From contig CALAZQ010000522.1 in assembly GCA_937926325.1 (NCBI GenBank), forward strand, positions 1 through 13,911: a DNA stretch of 13,911 nucleotides. The letters run 5' to 3'. The notes below the pieces were generated by a model. It did not search any database, was not told where the DNA came from, and worked only from the letters and a program-made list of their open reading frames with translations. The position numbers and the translations under genes were made by a program. The number at the start of each line of letters is the position of its first letter. Position 1 is the first letter of the stretch. Below, piece after piece: positions 1-6,072 of this stretch. The DNA comes from an uncultured Planctomycetaceae bacterium (GTDB lineage Bacteria > Planctomycetota > Planctomycetia > Pirellulales > UBA1268).

Positions 1-55
1 GGTCGATGCTGCGCCGAACGCGCTGCCTGTCCGGTCGCTTCCGCTCCCGGCTTCC
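1..55. repeat. 55-bp direct repeat, copy A
   Basis: Bases 1-55 are identical to bases 113-167, giving a repeat period of 112 bp. The copy may extend left beyond the window edge. Its last 8 bases (48-55, CGGCTTCC) are the inverse complement of GGAAGCCG at 76-83, so a stem with a 20-nt loop can form between the copies. Bases 27-55 also match, in inverted orientation, a third diverged copy at 2292-2320. The stretch 1-257 has no believable gene and lies downstream of the minus-strand operon. It is best read as a dispersed intergenic repeat; the function is unknown. Confidence 0.85.
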
Positions 56-112
56 TGAGGAAATCATCTCAGTATGGAAGCCGCCAGGCGGGAGCCGGCG
101 GACGGTGGTTCC

Positions 113-167
113 GGTCGATGCTGCGCCGAACGCGCTGCCTGTCCGGTCGCTTCCGCTCCCGGCTTCC
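113..167. repeat. 55-bp direct repeat, copy B
   Basis: This is an exact second copy of bases 1-55. Between the copies (56-112) is a GC-rich segment that starts with GGAAGCCG at 76-83 and resembles a degenerate inverted form of the repeat end, so the 1-167 block looks like a compact, hairpin-prone array. There is no flanking target-site duplication or transposase to suggest an insertion sequence. Confidence 0.85.
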
Positions 168-220
168 GTTGGAAAACAATACGCTGTTGTGTCAACAATC
201 ACGGGAGCACTCGCTGCTTT

Positions 221-248
221 CTTCGTGTCCTTCGTGCCTTCGTGGTGA
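221..248. repeat. CTTCGTG-type short intergenic repeat, copy 1
   Basis: Bases 221-248 match 1232-1259 at 27 of 28 positions. Each copy contains three TTCGTG words at the same spacing (9 then 8 bases; starts 222, 231, 239 here). It ends 9 bases before the stop codon complement at 258, so on the minus strand it lies directly downstream of the lactonase gene. Similar CTTCGTG/CTTTGTG periodic intergenic repeats are familiar from planctomycete and related genomes, from memory. It has no hairpin potential, so it is not a classical terminator. Confidence 0.75.
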
Positions 249-257
249 TAACACCCC

Positions 258-1100
258 TCACGGTGCCGACGGCTCCACCCCATAAAACCGGCTTGCGGTG
301 CCGCTCCGAATGGCGGCCTGTTCGGTCGCTGAGAGCTGAGCAATTGCCCGATCGAGAATGTCCCAGACCTCGGCATACTCAGCCGCCAGCAGACAGACCG
401 GCCAATCGCTGCCGGCCATCAGCCGATCGGGACCGAAGGCTTCCAGGGCCACCTCGAAAGAGCGGCTGAAGTCGTCCGGCTGCCAGTCCGCCCAGTCAGC
501 CTCTGTGACCAGCCCCGATAGTTTGCAGCAGACGTTGTCGTGGCGGGCGAGGGCCCGGAAGTCCTGCTGCCAGCCGTCAAGCTCACCTGTCTTCACCGGT
601 GGCTTGGCCAGGTGATCAAGCACGAAGGGCTGCTCTGGCAATAGCCCGGCCAGTTCGACTGCGGCTGGCAACTGATGCGGAAACACGAGCAGATCATAGG
701 TGAGGCCAAACTGGCGGAGCGTTCGCAGCCCCCTGAGAAAATCATCCCCCAGCAGGAACCTGAGATCGGGCTCATCCTGCACGACATGCCGCACACCGAC
801 GAACTTTGGATCGCCCGCGAGCGTCGCCAGATCATCAGCAACGGTGTCGCACCGCAGGTCAACCCAGCCGACAACGCCCTTGATGAATGGATGGGCGGCC
901 GCCAGGTCCAGCAGCCAACGGCTTTCGGTCAGCGACTGGCGAGCCTGCACCGCAATCGAGCCAGCGACAGCAAGGGGCCCCGCGACGGCCTGAAGGTCGG
1001 CGGGCAGATAGTCCCGCGCCAGCCGCTCCATGCCGGGACCGATCCAGGGATACTCAGCGGCCGAGTAGCGCCAAAAGTGTTGGTGGGCGTCGATCGTCAT
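258..1100 (-). CDS. Amidohydrolase, probable L-fuconolactonase/sugar-lactone hydrolase
   Basis: This 280-residue protein belongs to the amidohydrolase-2 family of TIM-barrel hydrolases (COG3618 type). It is predicted to be cytoplasmic and to open an aldonolactone to the free sugar acid. The N-terminal HxH-like motif (DAHQHFW, His6 and His8), VRHVVQDEPD at 103-112, the barrel His163 in LDHLAKPP and the catalytic Asp232 in AGSDWPV are all visible and typical of L-fuconolactonase relatives. The length is normal for the family (about 275-290). The ATG at 1100 puts the HxH motif at the extreme N-terminus as expected. It is the last gene of the minus-strand cluster, 187 bp after the aldo-keto reductase whose lactone product it would hydrolyse. 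Substrate could be L-fucono-lactone or L-galactono-lactone; the sequence alone does not decide. A distant aspartate-like residue GAFEA pattern was not needed for the call. Confidence 0.8.
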   Translation of the reverse strand: MTIDAHQHFWRYSAAEYPWIGPGMERLARDYLPADLQAVAGPLAVAGSIAVQARQSLTESRWLLDLAAAHPFIKGVVGWVDLRCDTVADDLATLAGDPKFVGVRHVVQDEPDLRFLLGDDFLRGLRTLRQFGLTYDLLVFPHQLPAAVELAGLLPEQPFVLDHLAKPPVKTGELDGWQQDFRALARHDNVCCKLSGLVTEADWADWQPDDFSRSFEVALEAFGPDRLMAGSDWPVCLLAAEYAEVWDILDRAIAQLSATEQAAIRSGTASRFYGVEPSAP

Positions 1101-1287
1101 GGCTGGTGTTCACGTTCCTGTGGGTGGCAAACGGCGCGAACTGGAACCGCACCCGGAATGCCCACCCCGTCCCAATCGAAGATCCTGCATGAGCAAGTCT
1201 TCTCTCCTGGCAAACCCCTACAGCTCTCTTCCTTCGTGCCCTTCGTGCCTTCGTGGTGAATCTTCTGTACTAGCAAGATGGCCCAGG
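1101..1287. other. 187-bp intergenic gap with repeat, no gene
   Basis: This gap separates the aldo-keto reductase stop from the lactonase start on the minus strand. It contains the second CTTCGTG-type repeat (1232-1259). I see no credible ORF or strong hairpin-plus-T-run. On the minus strand an AGGAA word lies 14 bases before the lactonase ATG, too far to count as a good ribosome binding site. The size leaves room for a separate promoter for the lactonase, but no clear -35/-10 pair was recognised. Confidence 0.5.
1232..1259. repeat. CTTCGTG-type short intergenic repeat, copy 2
   Basis: This matches 221-248 with one mismatch and the same 9/8 spacing of TTCGTG words (starts 1233, 1242, 1250). 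On the minus strand it lies 28 bases beyond the stop codon of the aldo-keto reductase, mirroring the placement of copy 1 after the lactonase. Confidence 0.75.
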
Positions 1288-2220
1288 CTAGTTGTTCTCC
1301 GGCAGTCCCTCCGCGTGGCCGATGTTCTTCACGGCTGCGAAAATCGCCTGGACCTCACCCAGCAGCTCCTCGTCGATCGGCTCGGCGATCCACTCAGCCC
1401 AGTTGCGGATGTTGTCGGGGTTTGCGCTGCCGGCGATCGTCGTGGCAATGGCTGGGTTGGCCACGGCGAACTGCAGGGCCAGCTTGGCGATTGAACTGCC
1501 CCGCTCACGGCAGTGATCCGCCGCCTGTCGGGCGGCTGCCTTGACGGCCTCAGGTTCCTTCAGCCAGGCCGGCAGCGGGGCGTCGGTCAGCAGGCGGGCA
1601 CTGAAGGGCCCGGCGTTCATGACGCCGATGCCCTTGGCCTGCAGGTACGGAATCGTCTCGTCGGCGAACCGGGTGTTTTGCAGCGTGTACTGGTTGTAGT
1701 TCAGCACGCAGTCAACCTCGGTCTGGTCGCAGATGAACCGAAAAATCTTCTGGGGATAGCCACTGAAGCCGACAAACCGCACCTTGCCCGCCTGCTGGGC
1801 GGCCCGCAGGGCTGGCAGGGTCTCATCCACAATCTGCTGCATCGGCACAAACTCGATGTCGTGGCAGAGCACGATGTCGAGGTGATCGGTGCCGAGTCGG
1901 TGCAGTGACACATCGACGCTTTCCGCCACTCGTTTGGCAGAGAAATCAAAATGCCCGAGGTCGTAGCGGCCCAGCTTCGTGCACAGTAGGTAGTTAGCCC
2001 GCGGCACATCCCGCAAGGCAAGGCCGAGCAGGACCTCGCTCATGCCACGGCCGTAAAAGGGACTGGTGTCGATCAGCCGCAGGCCCGTCTCGAGGGCGAC
2101 CCGCACGCTGGCGAGGGCCTCCTCGACCGTCACCCGGCGAAACTCCTGCCCCAGCGACGAAGCCCCAAACGCCAGAATCGGGACTTCCAGCCCGGTTTTC
2201 CCAAGAACACGTGTCTGCAT
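1288..2220 (-). CDS. Aldo-keto reductase, probable L-fucose/L-galactose 1-dehydrogenase
   Basis: This 310-residue NAD(P)-dependent aldo-keto reductase probably oxidises C1 of an aldose to its lactone. The catalytic tetrad is intact: Asp51 and Tyr56 (DTSPFYGRGMSE), Lys82 (CTKLGRY) and His120 (LCHDIEF). The segments CTKLGRY, FDFSAKRV (92-99), LDIVLCHDIEF (114-124) and GKVRFVGFSGYP (145-156) closely resemble plant-type L-galactose dehydrogenase and bacterial D-threo-aldose/L-fucose dehydrogenases, as remembered from those families. Length is normal. The start at 2220 is supported by an upstream TAAGGA at 8-base spacing. Its neighbours are a FucU-type mutarotase upstream and a lactonase downstream, exactly the partners expected for an aldose dehydrogenase. 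L-fucose is 6-deoxy-L-galactose, so either sugar could be the physiological substrate. Confidence 0.82.
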   Translation of the reverse strand: MQTRVLGKTGLEVPILAFGASSLGQEFRRVTVEEALASVRVALETGLRLIDTSPFYGRGMSEVLLGLALRDVPRANYLLCTKLGRYDLGHFDFSAKRVAESVDVSLHRLGTDHLDIVLCHDIEFVPMQQIVDETLPALRAAQQAGKVRFVGFSGYPQKIFRFICDQTEVDCVLNYNQYTLQNTRFADETIPYLQAKGIGVMNAGPFSARLLTDAPLPAWLKEPEAVKAAARQAADHCRERGSSIAKLALQFAVANPAIATTIAGSANPDNIRNWAEWIAEPIDEELLGEVQAIFAAVKNIGHAEGLPENN

Positions 2221-2228
2221 TGCATCGG

Positions 2229-2234
2229 TCCTTA
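2229..2234 (-). promoter_or_regulatory. Ribosome binding site of the aldo-keto reductase
   Basis: On the minus strand TAAGGA lies 8 bases before the ATG at 2220. It is one of the few Shine-Dalgarno-like sites in this window and supports the chosen start over the out-of-frame ATG just upstream. Confidence 0.55.
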
Positions 2235-2291
2235 CGGTGCGACGGTCCTACGCTTTAGCGATTTGCTACGAAAGGTATTGAGAACACGCCT

Positions 2292-2320
2292 GGAAGCCAG
2301 GAGCGGCAGCGACTGGACAG
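2292..2320. repeat. Diverged inverted third copy of the left-edge repeat
   Basis: The 29 bases at 2292-2320 match the inverse complement of 27-55 and 139-167 at 26 of 29 positions (differences at the 8th, 16th and 23rd base). It lies in the 124-bp gap between the mutarotase and the aldo-keto reductase, so the same repeat family occurs at least three times within 2.3 kb and always between genes. A small CCTGG-AAG-CCAGG hairpin (2289-2301) overlaps its start. Confidence 0.7.
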
Positions 2321-2344
2321 CGGCTACCTCTGACTTCATGTTCA

Positions 2345-2800
2345 TCAGCTAAAGGTTCGGCAGCCGACCGCCAGGAGCAGATTGGCCCAGGGCTGCGTGT
2401 CAGCGGTCTGGATGGTCAGGATGTGGTCAGGCGAACTGACCGCCTCATAAAAATCCCACTTCACGATGGGGTCAAGCTGACAGCGACTGCCAGCCTTCGT
2501 CAGGAGTTCACGGTAGGTGGTCCAGACCGGGGGATCTCCCGGTGTCGCGGCGGCGTACGAGTCGCTGCGGTCAACTCCCATCGTTTTCACCTCATCGATC
2601 TGCACCGTCGCCAGCACCGCCTCAAACACCTGAGCAACGGTCGGCAGCCCCGGTGACAGCTGCAGCGACACCAGCTCCGCCCGCGGCCCCCGCTTGGTGG
2701 CGGCGGGATAATTGCCGTCGGCAATCAGCACCAGCGAATGATGGCCGGCCGTGGCCAGAATTCGCAGAATCTCAGGATGGAGCAGGGGGGTGTTGAGCAT
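2345..2800 (-). CDS. RbsD/FucU-family sugar mutarotase (probable L-fucose/L-galactose mutarotase)
   Basis: This 151-residue protein matches the RbsD/FucU family, cytoplasmic decameric enzymes that interconvert alpha and beta anomers of pyranoses. The N-terminal block LLHPEILRILATAGHHSLVL continues into IADGNYP (26-32), corresponding to the FucU 'GHGD...IADANFP' signature with His20 as the likely catalytic histidine. The C-terminal block IQTADTQPWANLLLAVG matches the family's conserved end. Length fits FucU (about 140-150). It lies 36 bp downstream of the TIM-barrel gene and 124 bp upstream of the dehydrogenase, which would use the anomer it supplies. The pairing with an L-sugar dehydrogenase favours FucU over ribose-specific RbsD. 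No good Shine-Dalgarno site precedes the ATG. Confidence 0.82.
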   Translation of the reverse strand: MLNTPLLHPEILRILATAGHHSLVLIADGNYPAATKRGPRAELVSLQLSPGLPTVAQVFEAVLATVQIDEVKTMGVDRSDSYAAATPGDPPVWTTYRELLTKAGSRCQLDPIVKWDFYEAVSSPDHILTIQTADTQPWANLLLAVGCRTFS

Positions 2801-2836
2801 GAGTTGGCTTCGTGTGCAAAGAGAAGGGGAGATTCC

Positions 2837-3670
2837 TCATTCCATCGCCAGTGCTGTCAGCGACGCCATCGTCTGACGGGCGGCCTCGTCGGCTGAGGGC
2901 AGCGGAAAGACCTCGGCAGCGAGGTAGCCTTCATAGCCGCTGGATTGAAGGGCGGCAAAGGCCGCCCGGGCATCAGTGTGGCCCAGGCCCATCGCCCGGC
3001 GGTTGGAGTCGGCCCAGTGGACATGGCCGATGAGATTTCCCGGCCGGCTGCCGACTTCGCGGAGGGTCTCGGCCGGGTCGGCTTCTTCAATGTTCATGTG
3101 GAAGAGATCGCAGAGCAGTTTCACGCCAGCCTCAGCCAGGCCCCGCGATCGCAGAAACTCGGCGGCCGCCCGCTGGTCGTTGAGCAGATTGGTCTCGTAG
3201 CGGTTCAGCGGCTCATAGAGCAGCGGCTGGCCATGGCGGCCTGCCCGGGTGGCGAGCACCGCCAGACTGTCGGCGAGCCGGTCGAGGGCATCCGGCCGGT
3301 TGGCGGCGTTGACCGCCTGGCCCTGCATTGAGCCGATGATTGCCGGAGCCCCGAACTCGGCGGCCACGTCGATGATCTCACCCACAAACCGGACTGCCTG
3401 CTGCCGCAGGCCATCATCGGTGGCCACCAGCGACAGTCGTTGCCGCACCCAGCCGGCACCGGTGCCGACGGCGGCCAGGTGCAGCGATTCGCTCGCCAGC
3501 AGTTTCCTCAGGTCGTCAGCTGGAAACGAATGGGCGTCGGCCGGGAAGATCTCGACGGCATCGAAGCCGGCAGCGGCGGCCGCCCGGCAGCCGGCGGCCA
3601 GCCCGTCGTGAAACACAAAGGGACCACCGGAGGCCTCCGGGACAAGGCAGATGGTGATGGCTGAACGCAT
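2837..3670 (-). CDS. TIM-barrel sugar isomerase/epimerase (hydroxypyruvate isomerase/AP-endonuclease-2 superfamily)
   Basis: The 277-residue product has the fold signature of the xylose-isomerase-like TIM barrel family that includes hydroxypyruvate isomerase, D-psicose/D-tagatose 3-epimerase and L-ribulose-5-phosphate 3-epimerase. The usual metal and proton-transfer residues can be placed: Glu153 in YEPLNRYE, Asp188 and His191 in CDLFHMN, His216/His218 in IGHVHWADSNRR with Arg224, and Glu253 in AAEVFP. This is a complete active site, so an active isomerase or epimerase is likely. The substrate is not identifiable from sequence. It sits 35 bp after the tagaturonate-epimerase-like gene and 36 bp before the mutarotase, so all three are probably co-transcribed. 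'Hydroxypyruvate isomerase' would be an over-specific label. Confidence 0.75.
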   Translation of the reverse strand: MRSAITICLVPEASGGPFVFHDGLAAGCRAAAAAGFDAVEIFPADAHSFPADDLRKLLASESLHLAAVGTGAGWVRQRLSLVATDDGLRQQAVRFVGEIIDVAAEFGAPAIIGSMQGQAVNAANRPDALDRLADSLAVLATRAGRHGQPLLYEPLNRYETNLLNDQRAAAEFLRSRGLAEAGVKLLCDLFHMNIEEADPAETLREVGSRPGNLIGHVHWADSNRRAMGLGHTDARAAFAALQSSGYEGYLAAEVFPLPSADEAARQTMASLTALAME

Positions 3671-3705
3671 GGCGGTGGGTTATTCGGGGAAAGGCGTGAG
3701 CTGAA

Positions 3706-4953
3706 TCAGCCAAGGAACAGGGGCTTCAGGTGCCGCTCGAACAGATTATCGGTGACCTGCTTCGCCACGATCTCCCGGTGTTCAGCCAACAGGTTCGTGT
3801 AGCGGGTTCCCTCGTTGGCGGCCACCTTGAAGGCGATGTGCAGCAACTGCCGGACGTTGGCGTTAAACCGTGGATCGGCCGGAATGTGCCGGATGGTTGC
3901 CGCCGTATCGGGCCCGGACAGCTGGCTGAACGCCTCGACAGACGGCAGGCTCGTCGGATCGATGTCGATGACGGTCGCATACGGACCGCAGAGTTGCTCG
4001 AGATGCTCGAGTGCATAGGCATAGACGTCACGGACCAGCTGCAGCCCATCGCCCCCGGCTTCCGCCAGCCCAATGAGCTCCTCCAGCCAGGTTGTACCAG
4101 CGGTCTTCAGATGCAGCCCGGCACCGGTCGCTGAGAGAATGCGGCGAATCACGGGATAGAGCGAGAACTTGTCGCTACCGGAGTGCACCGAAAGCTTGAG
4201 CGTGGCGGGCAGCCCGTACTGCGACGCTGCGAACGCACAGACGGCGACATCGTCTGAAAACTCCTGCTCGAATTTGGCGAGGTCGCCGACATAGTCCACG
4301 CCCTTGTTGAAGCGGCCGGTGAACTTCGGGGCAATCGTCTGCAGCGGTATGGCTTCCTCGGCCAGTAACGCCAGAATGACAAGCAGTTCGGGTGGCGTCT
4401 GCGGCTCGTCGGTCTCGTCCATGCTGACCTCGATGACAACCGCATCGCCTTTGGCGGCAACGATGTGCCGATAGATCGCCCCCGCCTCCTGGCAGGCCCG
4501 CAGGTACTTCGCCGCAATCTTCGCCGTCGCGTCCTCCGATAGCCGGATCACCTTGGTGATGCCGGGAATCGACAGCGGCTTGCCGAGTTCAGGATGGCGG
4601 TCAACAAACGCCTTCACCTGTTCAGCGGACGCGGACTGCCCGATGCTGTCGGCGACATCGATGGTGAAGAAGTCGCTGCTGGCCAGATAGCCGTCCACGG
4701 TCTCGAGCCGAATGTGGTCCGCGTCGACAAACCAGGGGTGCTGCCAGCCCGTAGCCGCCACCGCCGCTGCAGCAGCCTGCCGCACACTCTCCGGCTTGCT
4801 GCCAATAAAGCTGTGCTCCCGATGCGACTTGTTCCAGACCGGGGCGACCACCACCCCAGCGTCGGCAAGCTTCTCAAAGGCCCCCAACTGGGCTTCGGCC
4901 TCCTGGGCAAACCGGTCGCCGATACCAAAGGAGAACCGAGGAAGTGCAAGCAT
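3706..4953 (-). CDS. Tagaturonate epimerase-family protein (UxaE-like)
   Basis: This 415-residue protein resembles the tagaturonate/fructuronate epimerase family (UxaE), metal-dependent enzymes that convert D-tagaturonate to D-fructuronate in hexuronate catabolism. Visible conserved polar blocks are FGIGDRF (9-15), VWNKSHREHSFIGSKP (39-54), VDADHIRLE (76-84), IEVSMDETDEPQTPPEL (174-190), PKFTGRFNKGVDY (209-221), SVHSGSDKFS (255-264) and HLKTAGTTWLEE (281-292). The Asp77-Asp79-His80, His257 and His281 residues are plausible metal or substrate ligands. It is the first gene of the minus-strand operon, facing the AraC regulator across a short divergent region. A purine-rich GGAAAGA lies 7 bases before the ATG. 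Identity is from remembered family features; a different ketose-acid epimerase activity is possible. Confidence 0.68.
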   Translation of the reverse strand: MLALPRFSFGIGDRFAQEAEAQLGAFEKLADAGVVVAPVWNKSHREHSFIGSKPESVRQAAAAAVAATGWQHPWFVDADHIRLETVDGYLASSDFFTIDVADSIGQSASAEQVKAFVDRHPELGKPLSIPGITKVIRLSEDATAKIAAKYLRACQEAGAIYRHIVAAKGDAVVIEVSMDETDEPQTPPELLVILALLAEEAIPLQTIAPKFTGRFNKGVDYVGDLAKFEQEFSDDVAVCAFAASQYGLPATLKLSVHSGSDKFSLYPVIRRILSATGAGLHLKTAGTTWLEELIGLAEAGGDGLQLVRDVYAYALEHLEQLCGPYATVIDIDPTSLPSVEAFSQLSGPDTAATIRHIPADPRFNANVRQLLHIAFKVAANEGTRYTNLLAEHREIVAKQVTDNLFERHLKPLFLG

Positions 4954-5078
4954 GAATGAATCTTTCCGATACCGCTGAGAGTGGCAAGTCCAACAGATTT
5001 TTGTCGAGCTTAGCGTAGCGTCGCGAGCTGTTCGCGGGGATGATGATTCTTGACCGCAGGATAGCTATTCTTGACCTC
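4954..5078. promoter_or_regulatory. Divergent control region between the sugar operon and the AraC regulator
   Basis: This roughly 125-bp stretch must hold the promoters of both the minus-strand operon and the AraC-type gene if the regulator starts at 5079. It contains the paired 10-bp direct repeats (listed separately), a perfect ATAGCTAT palindrome at 5061-5068 between them, and a TAGCGTAGCG tandem at 5011-5020 followed by TCGCGA. No unambiguous -35/-10 pair was found on either strand, as expected for an activator-dependent promoter. Confidence 0.5.
5046..5076. promoter_or_regulatory. Candidate AraC-type operator: two direct half-sites 21 bp apart
   Basis: ATTCTTGACC occurs exactly at 5046-5055 and again at 5067-5076. 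Extending three bases right, 12 of 13 positions agree. The 21-bp period places both on one face of the helix, the arrangement expected for direct-repeat half-sites bound by AraC-family dimers. The sites lie about 93-123 bp upstream of the operon's first ATG and directly against the probable regulator start at 5079, so they could serve both activation of the operon and autoregulation. Confidence 0.55.
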
Positions 5079-6005
5079 ATGAGACCCGAACGAAAATTTG
5101 CGTCGCGACCAACCGAACCGCTGCCGTCCTTCGTTTCACGACAGGTCACCAGGTCGCAGCGGTATTTCCTTGATCTATCGCCCAGTCGTCGGCAGCAGCT
5201 GGCCGTGGCCTGCGGCGGGTATGAGGAGGTGCGGGGCGACTACGTGGTCACCCGCAAAGACTTTCCCTATTACTGCGTTGAATTTGTCACCGCAGGTCGA
5301 GGCCGGCTGTGGCTCGGCGATGCGGCGGGTGATGCGGTTGCTGAAAAGGCGCATCCGCTGACCACCGGCACGCTCTTCACCTACGGCCCGGGCCTTGCCC
5401 ACCGGATCGAGACCGACCGCCGCAGCCGGCTGCGAAAGCATTACGTTGATTTTTCCGGCCGCGGGGCGGCGGCTCAGCTGCGGGCGGCAGGGCTCACCGC
5501 CGGCACCTGGTTGCGGGTGAGCCACGCCGAAGAAGTCGCGGAGATTTTCGATTTGATGCTCCGCTGCGGCCTGCCACAGTCAGCCCACAGTGACGGCCTT
5601 TGCAGTCAGTTGCTCGGCGTCCTGCTGGCCAAGGTGCGGCAGCGGCGGCTGCCCGAAGCGACGGACGACCCACGAGCCTTCGCCACCTACGAGCAGTTTC
5701 GTGAGTTGCTGAGCAGCCGGTGCATCGAATGGCAGACGGTTGAGGCTGCCTGTACTGCCTGCGGCATCTCACCCGCCTACGCCTGCCGGTTGTTCGCCCG
5801 CTTCGGTGAGCACAGCCCCTATCAATACCTGGTCCGGCAGCGGATGAGCTTGGCGGCCGAATGGCTCGGCAGTGAACAACTGCTGGTCAAAGATGTCGCT
5901 ACGCGACTGGGCTTTCCCGACCAGTACCAATTCTCCCGCAGCTTCAAGCGGGTTTTTGGGATAGCTCCCGCCGCGTTCCGGCGGTCACAGTCCGCCGGCA
6001 GCTGA
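5079..6005 (+). CDS. AraC-family transcriptional regulator of the sugar operon
   Basis: The product is 308 residues from ATG 5079, or 321 from ATG 5040. The N-terminal half (about 50-130) looks like an AraC-type cupin ligand-binding domain, with YYCVEFVTAGRGRLWLGD and LFTYGPGLAHRIETD. The C-terminal about 100 residues carry two helix-turn-helix motifs, the second reading VKDVATRLGFPDQYQFSRSFKRVFG, which is the AraC family signature, followed by the usual P-x-x-F/R-R ending. It is transcribed divergently from the five-gene sugar operon, typical of a local activator responding to the sugar or a pathway intermediate. I prefer 5079 because the longer start would place the operator-like repeats inside the coding region as a short ILD-repeat peptide; neither start has a convincing Shine-Dalgarno site. 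Confidence 0.85.
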   Translation: MRPERKFASRPTEPLPSFVSRQVTRSQRYFLDLSPSRRQQLAVACGGYEEVRGDYVVTRKDFPYYCVEFVTAGRGRLWLGDAAGDAVAEKAHPLTTGTLFTYGPGLAHRIETDRRSRLRKHYVDFSGRGAAAQLRAAGLTAGTWLRVSHAEEVAEIFDLMLRCGLPQSAHSDGLCSQLLGVLLAKVRQRRLPEATDDPRAFATYEQFRELLSSRCIEWQTVEAACTACGISPAYACRLFARFGEHSPYQYLVRQRMSLAAEWLGSEQLLVKDVATRLGFPDQYQFSRSFKRVFGIAPAAFRRSQSAGS

Positions 6006-6019
6006 CCTGCCGCGGTCGG

Positions 6020-6072
6020 AAAAGCCGCCGGCTCAGTCGGCCATCGCTTCACGGAGATAAGCCGCCGGCTCA
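6020..6072 (-). terminator. Possible terminator/14-bp direct repeat straddling the M29-like gene stop
   Basis: AAGCCGCCGGCTCA occurs exactly at 6022-6035 and 6059-6072. Its core AGCCG-C-CGGCT is self-complementary, so on the minus strand the two copies can pair over 11 positions with one central mismatch and a 26-nt loop. The inner copy is followed by four T residues. The structure overlaps the last codons and stop of the peptidase-like gene, and only 27 bp separate this stop from that of the convergent AraC gene. A second small stem, CGGCAG/CTGCCG (5996-6001/6007-6012), spans the AraC stop. The long loop and short T run keep this tentative. Confidence 0.35.

Noticed and set aside
1..167. CRISPR array or insertion-sequence end
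   Set aside because: Only two repeat copies of 55 bp with a 57-bp spacer that itself resembles the repeat; no cas gene, transposase or target duplication.
6..469. Small plus-strand frames over the left edge
   Set aside because: They run through the direct repeat and the antisense of the lactonase; composition is Arg/Pro-rich shadow-like with no domain.
5050..5076. TTGACC words as sigma70 -35 boxes
   Set aside because: No matching -10 box follows at 16-18 bp on the plus strand; the repeated context fits regulator half-sites better.
5040..5078. Upstream ATG 5040 as start of the AraC regulator
   Set aside because: It would bury the 21-bp-period operator-like repeats in coding sequence and add a peptide not typical of the family; kept as an alternative only.
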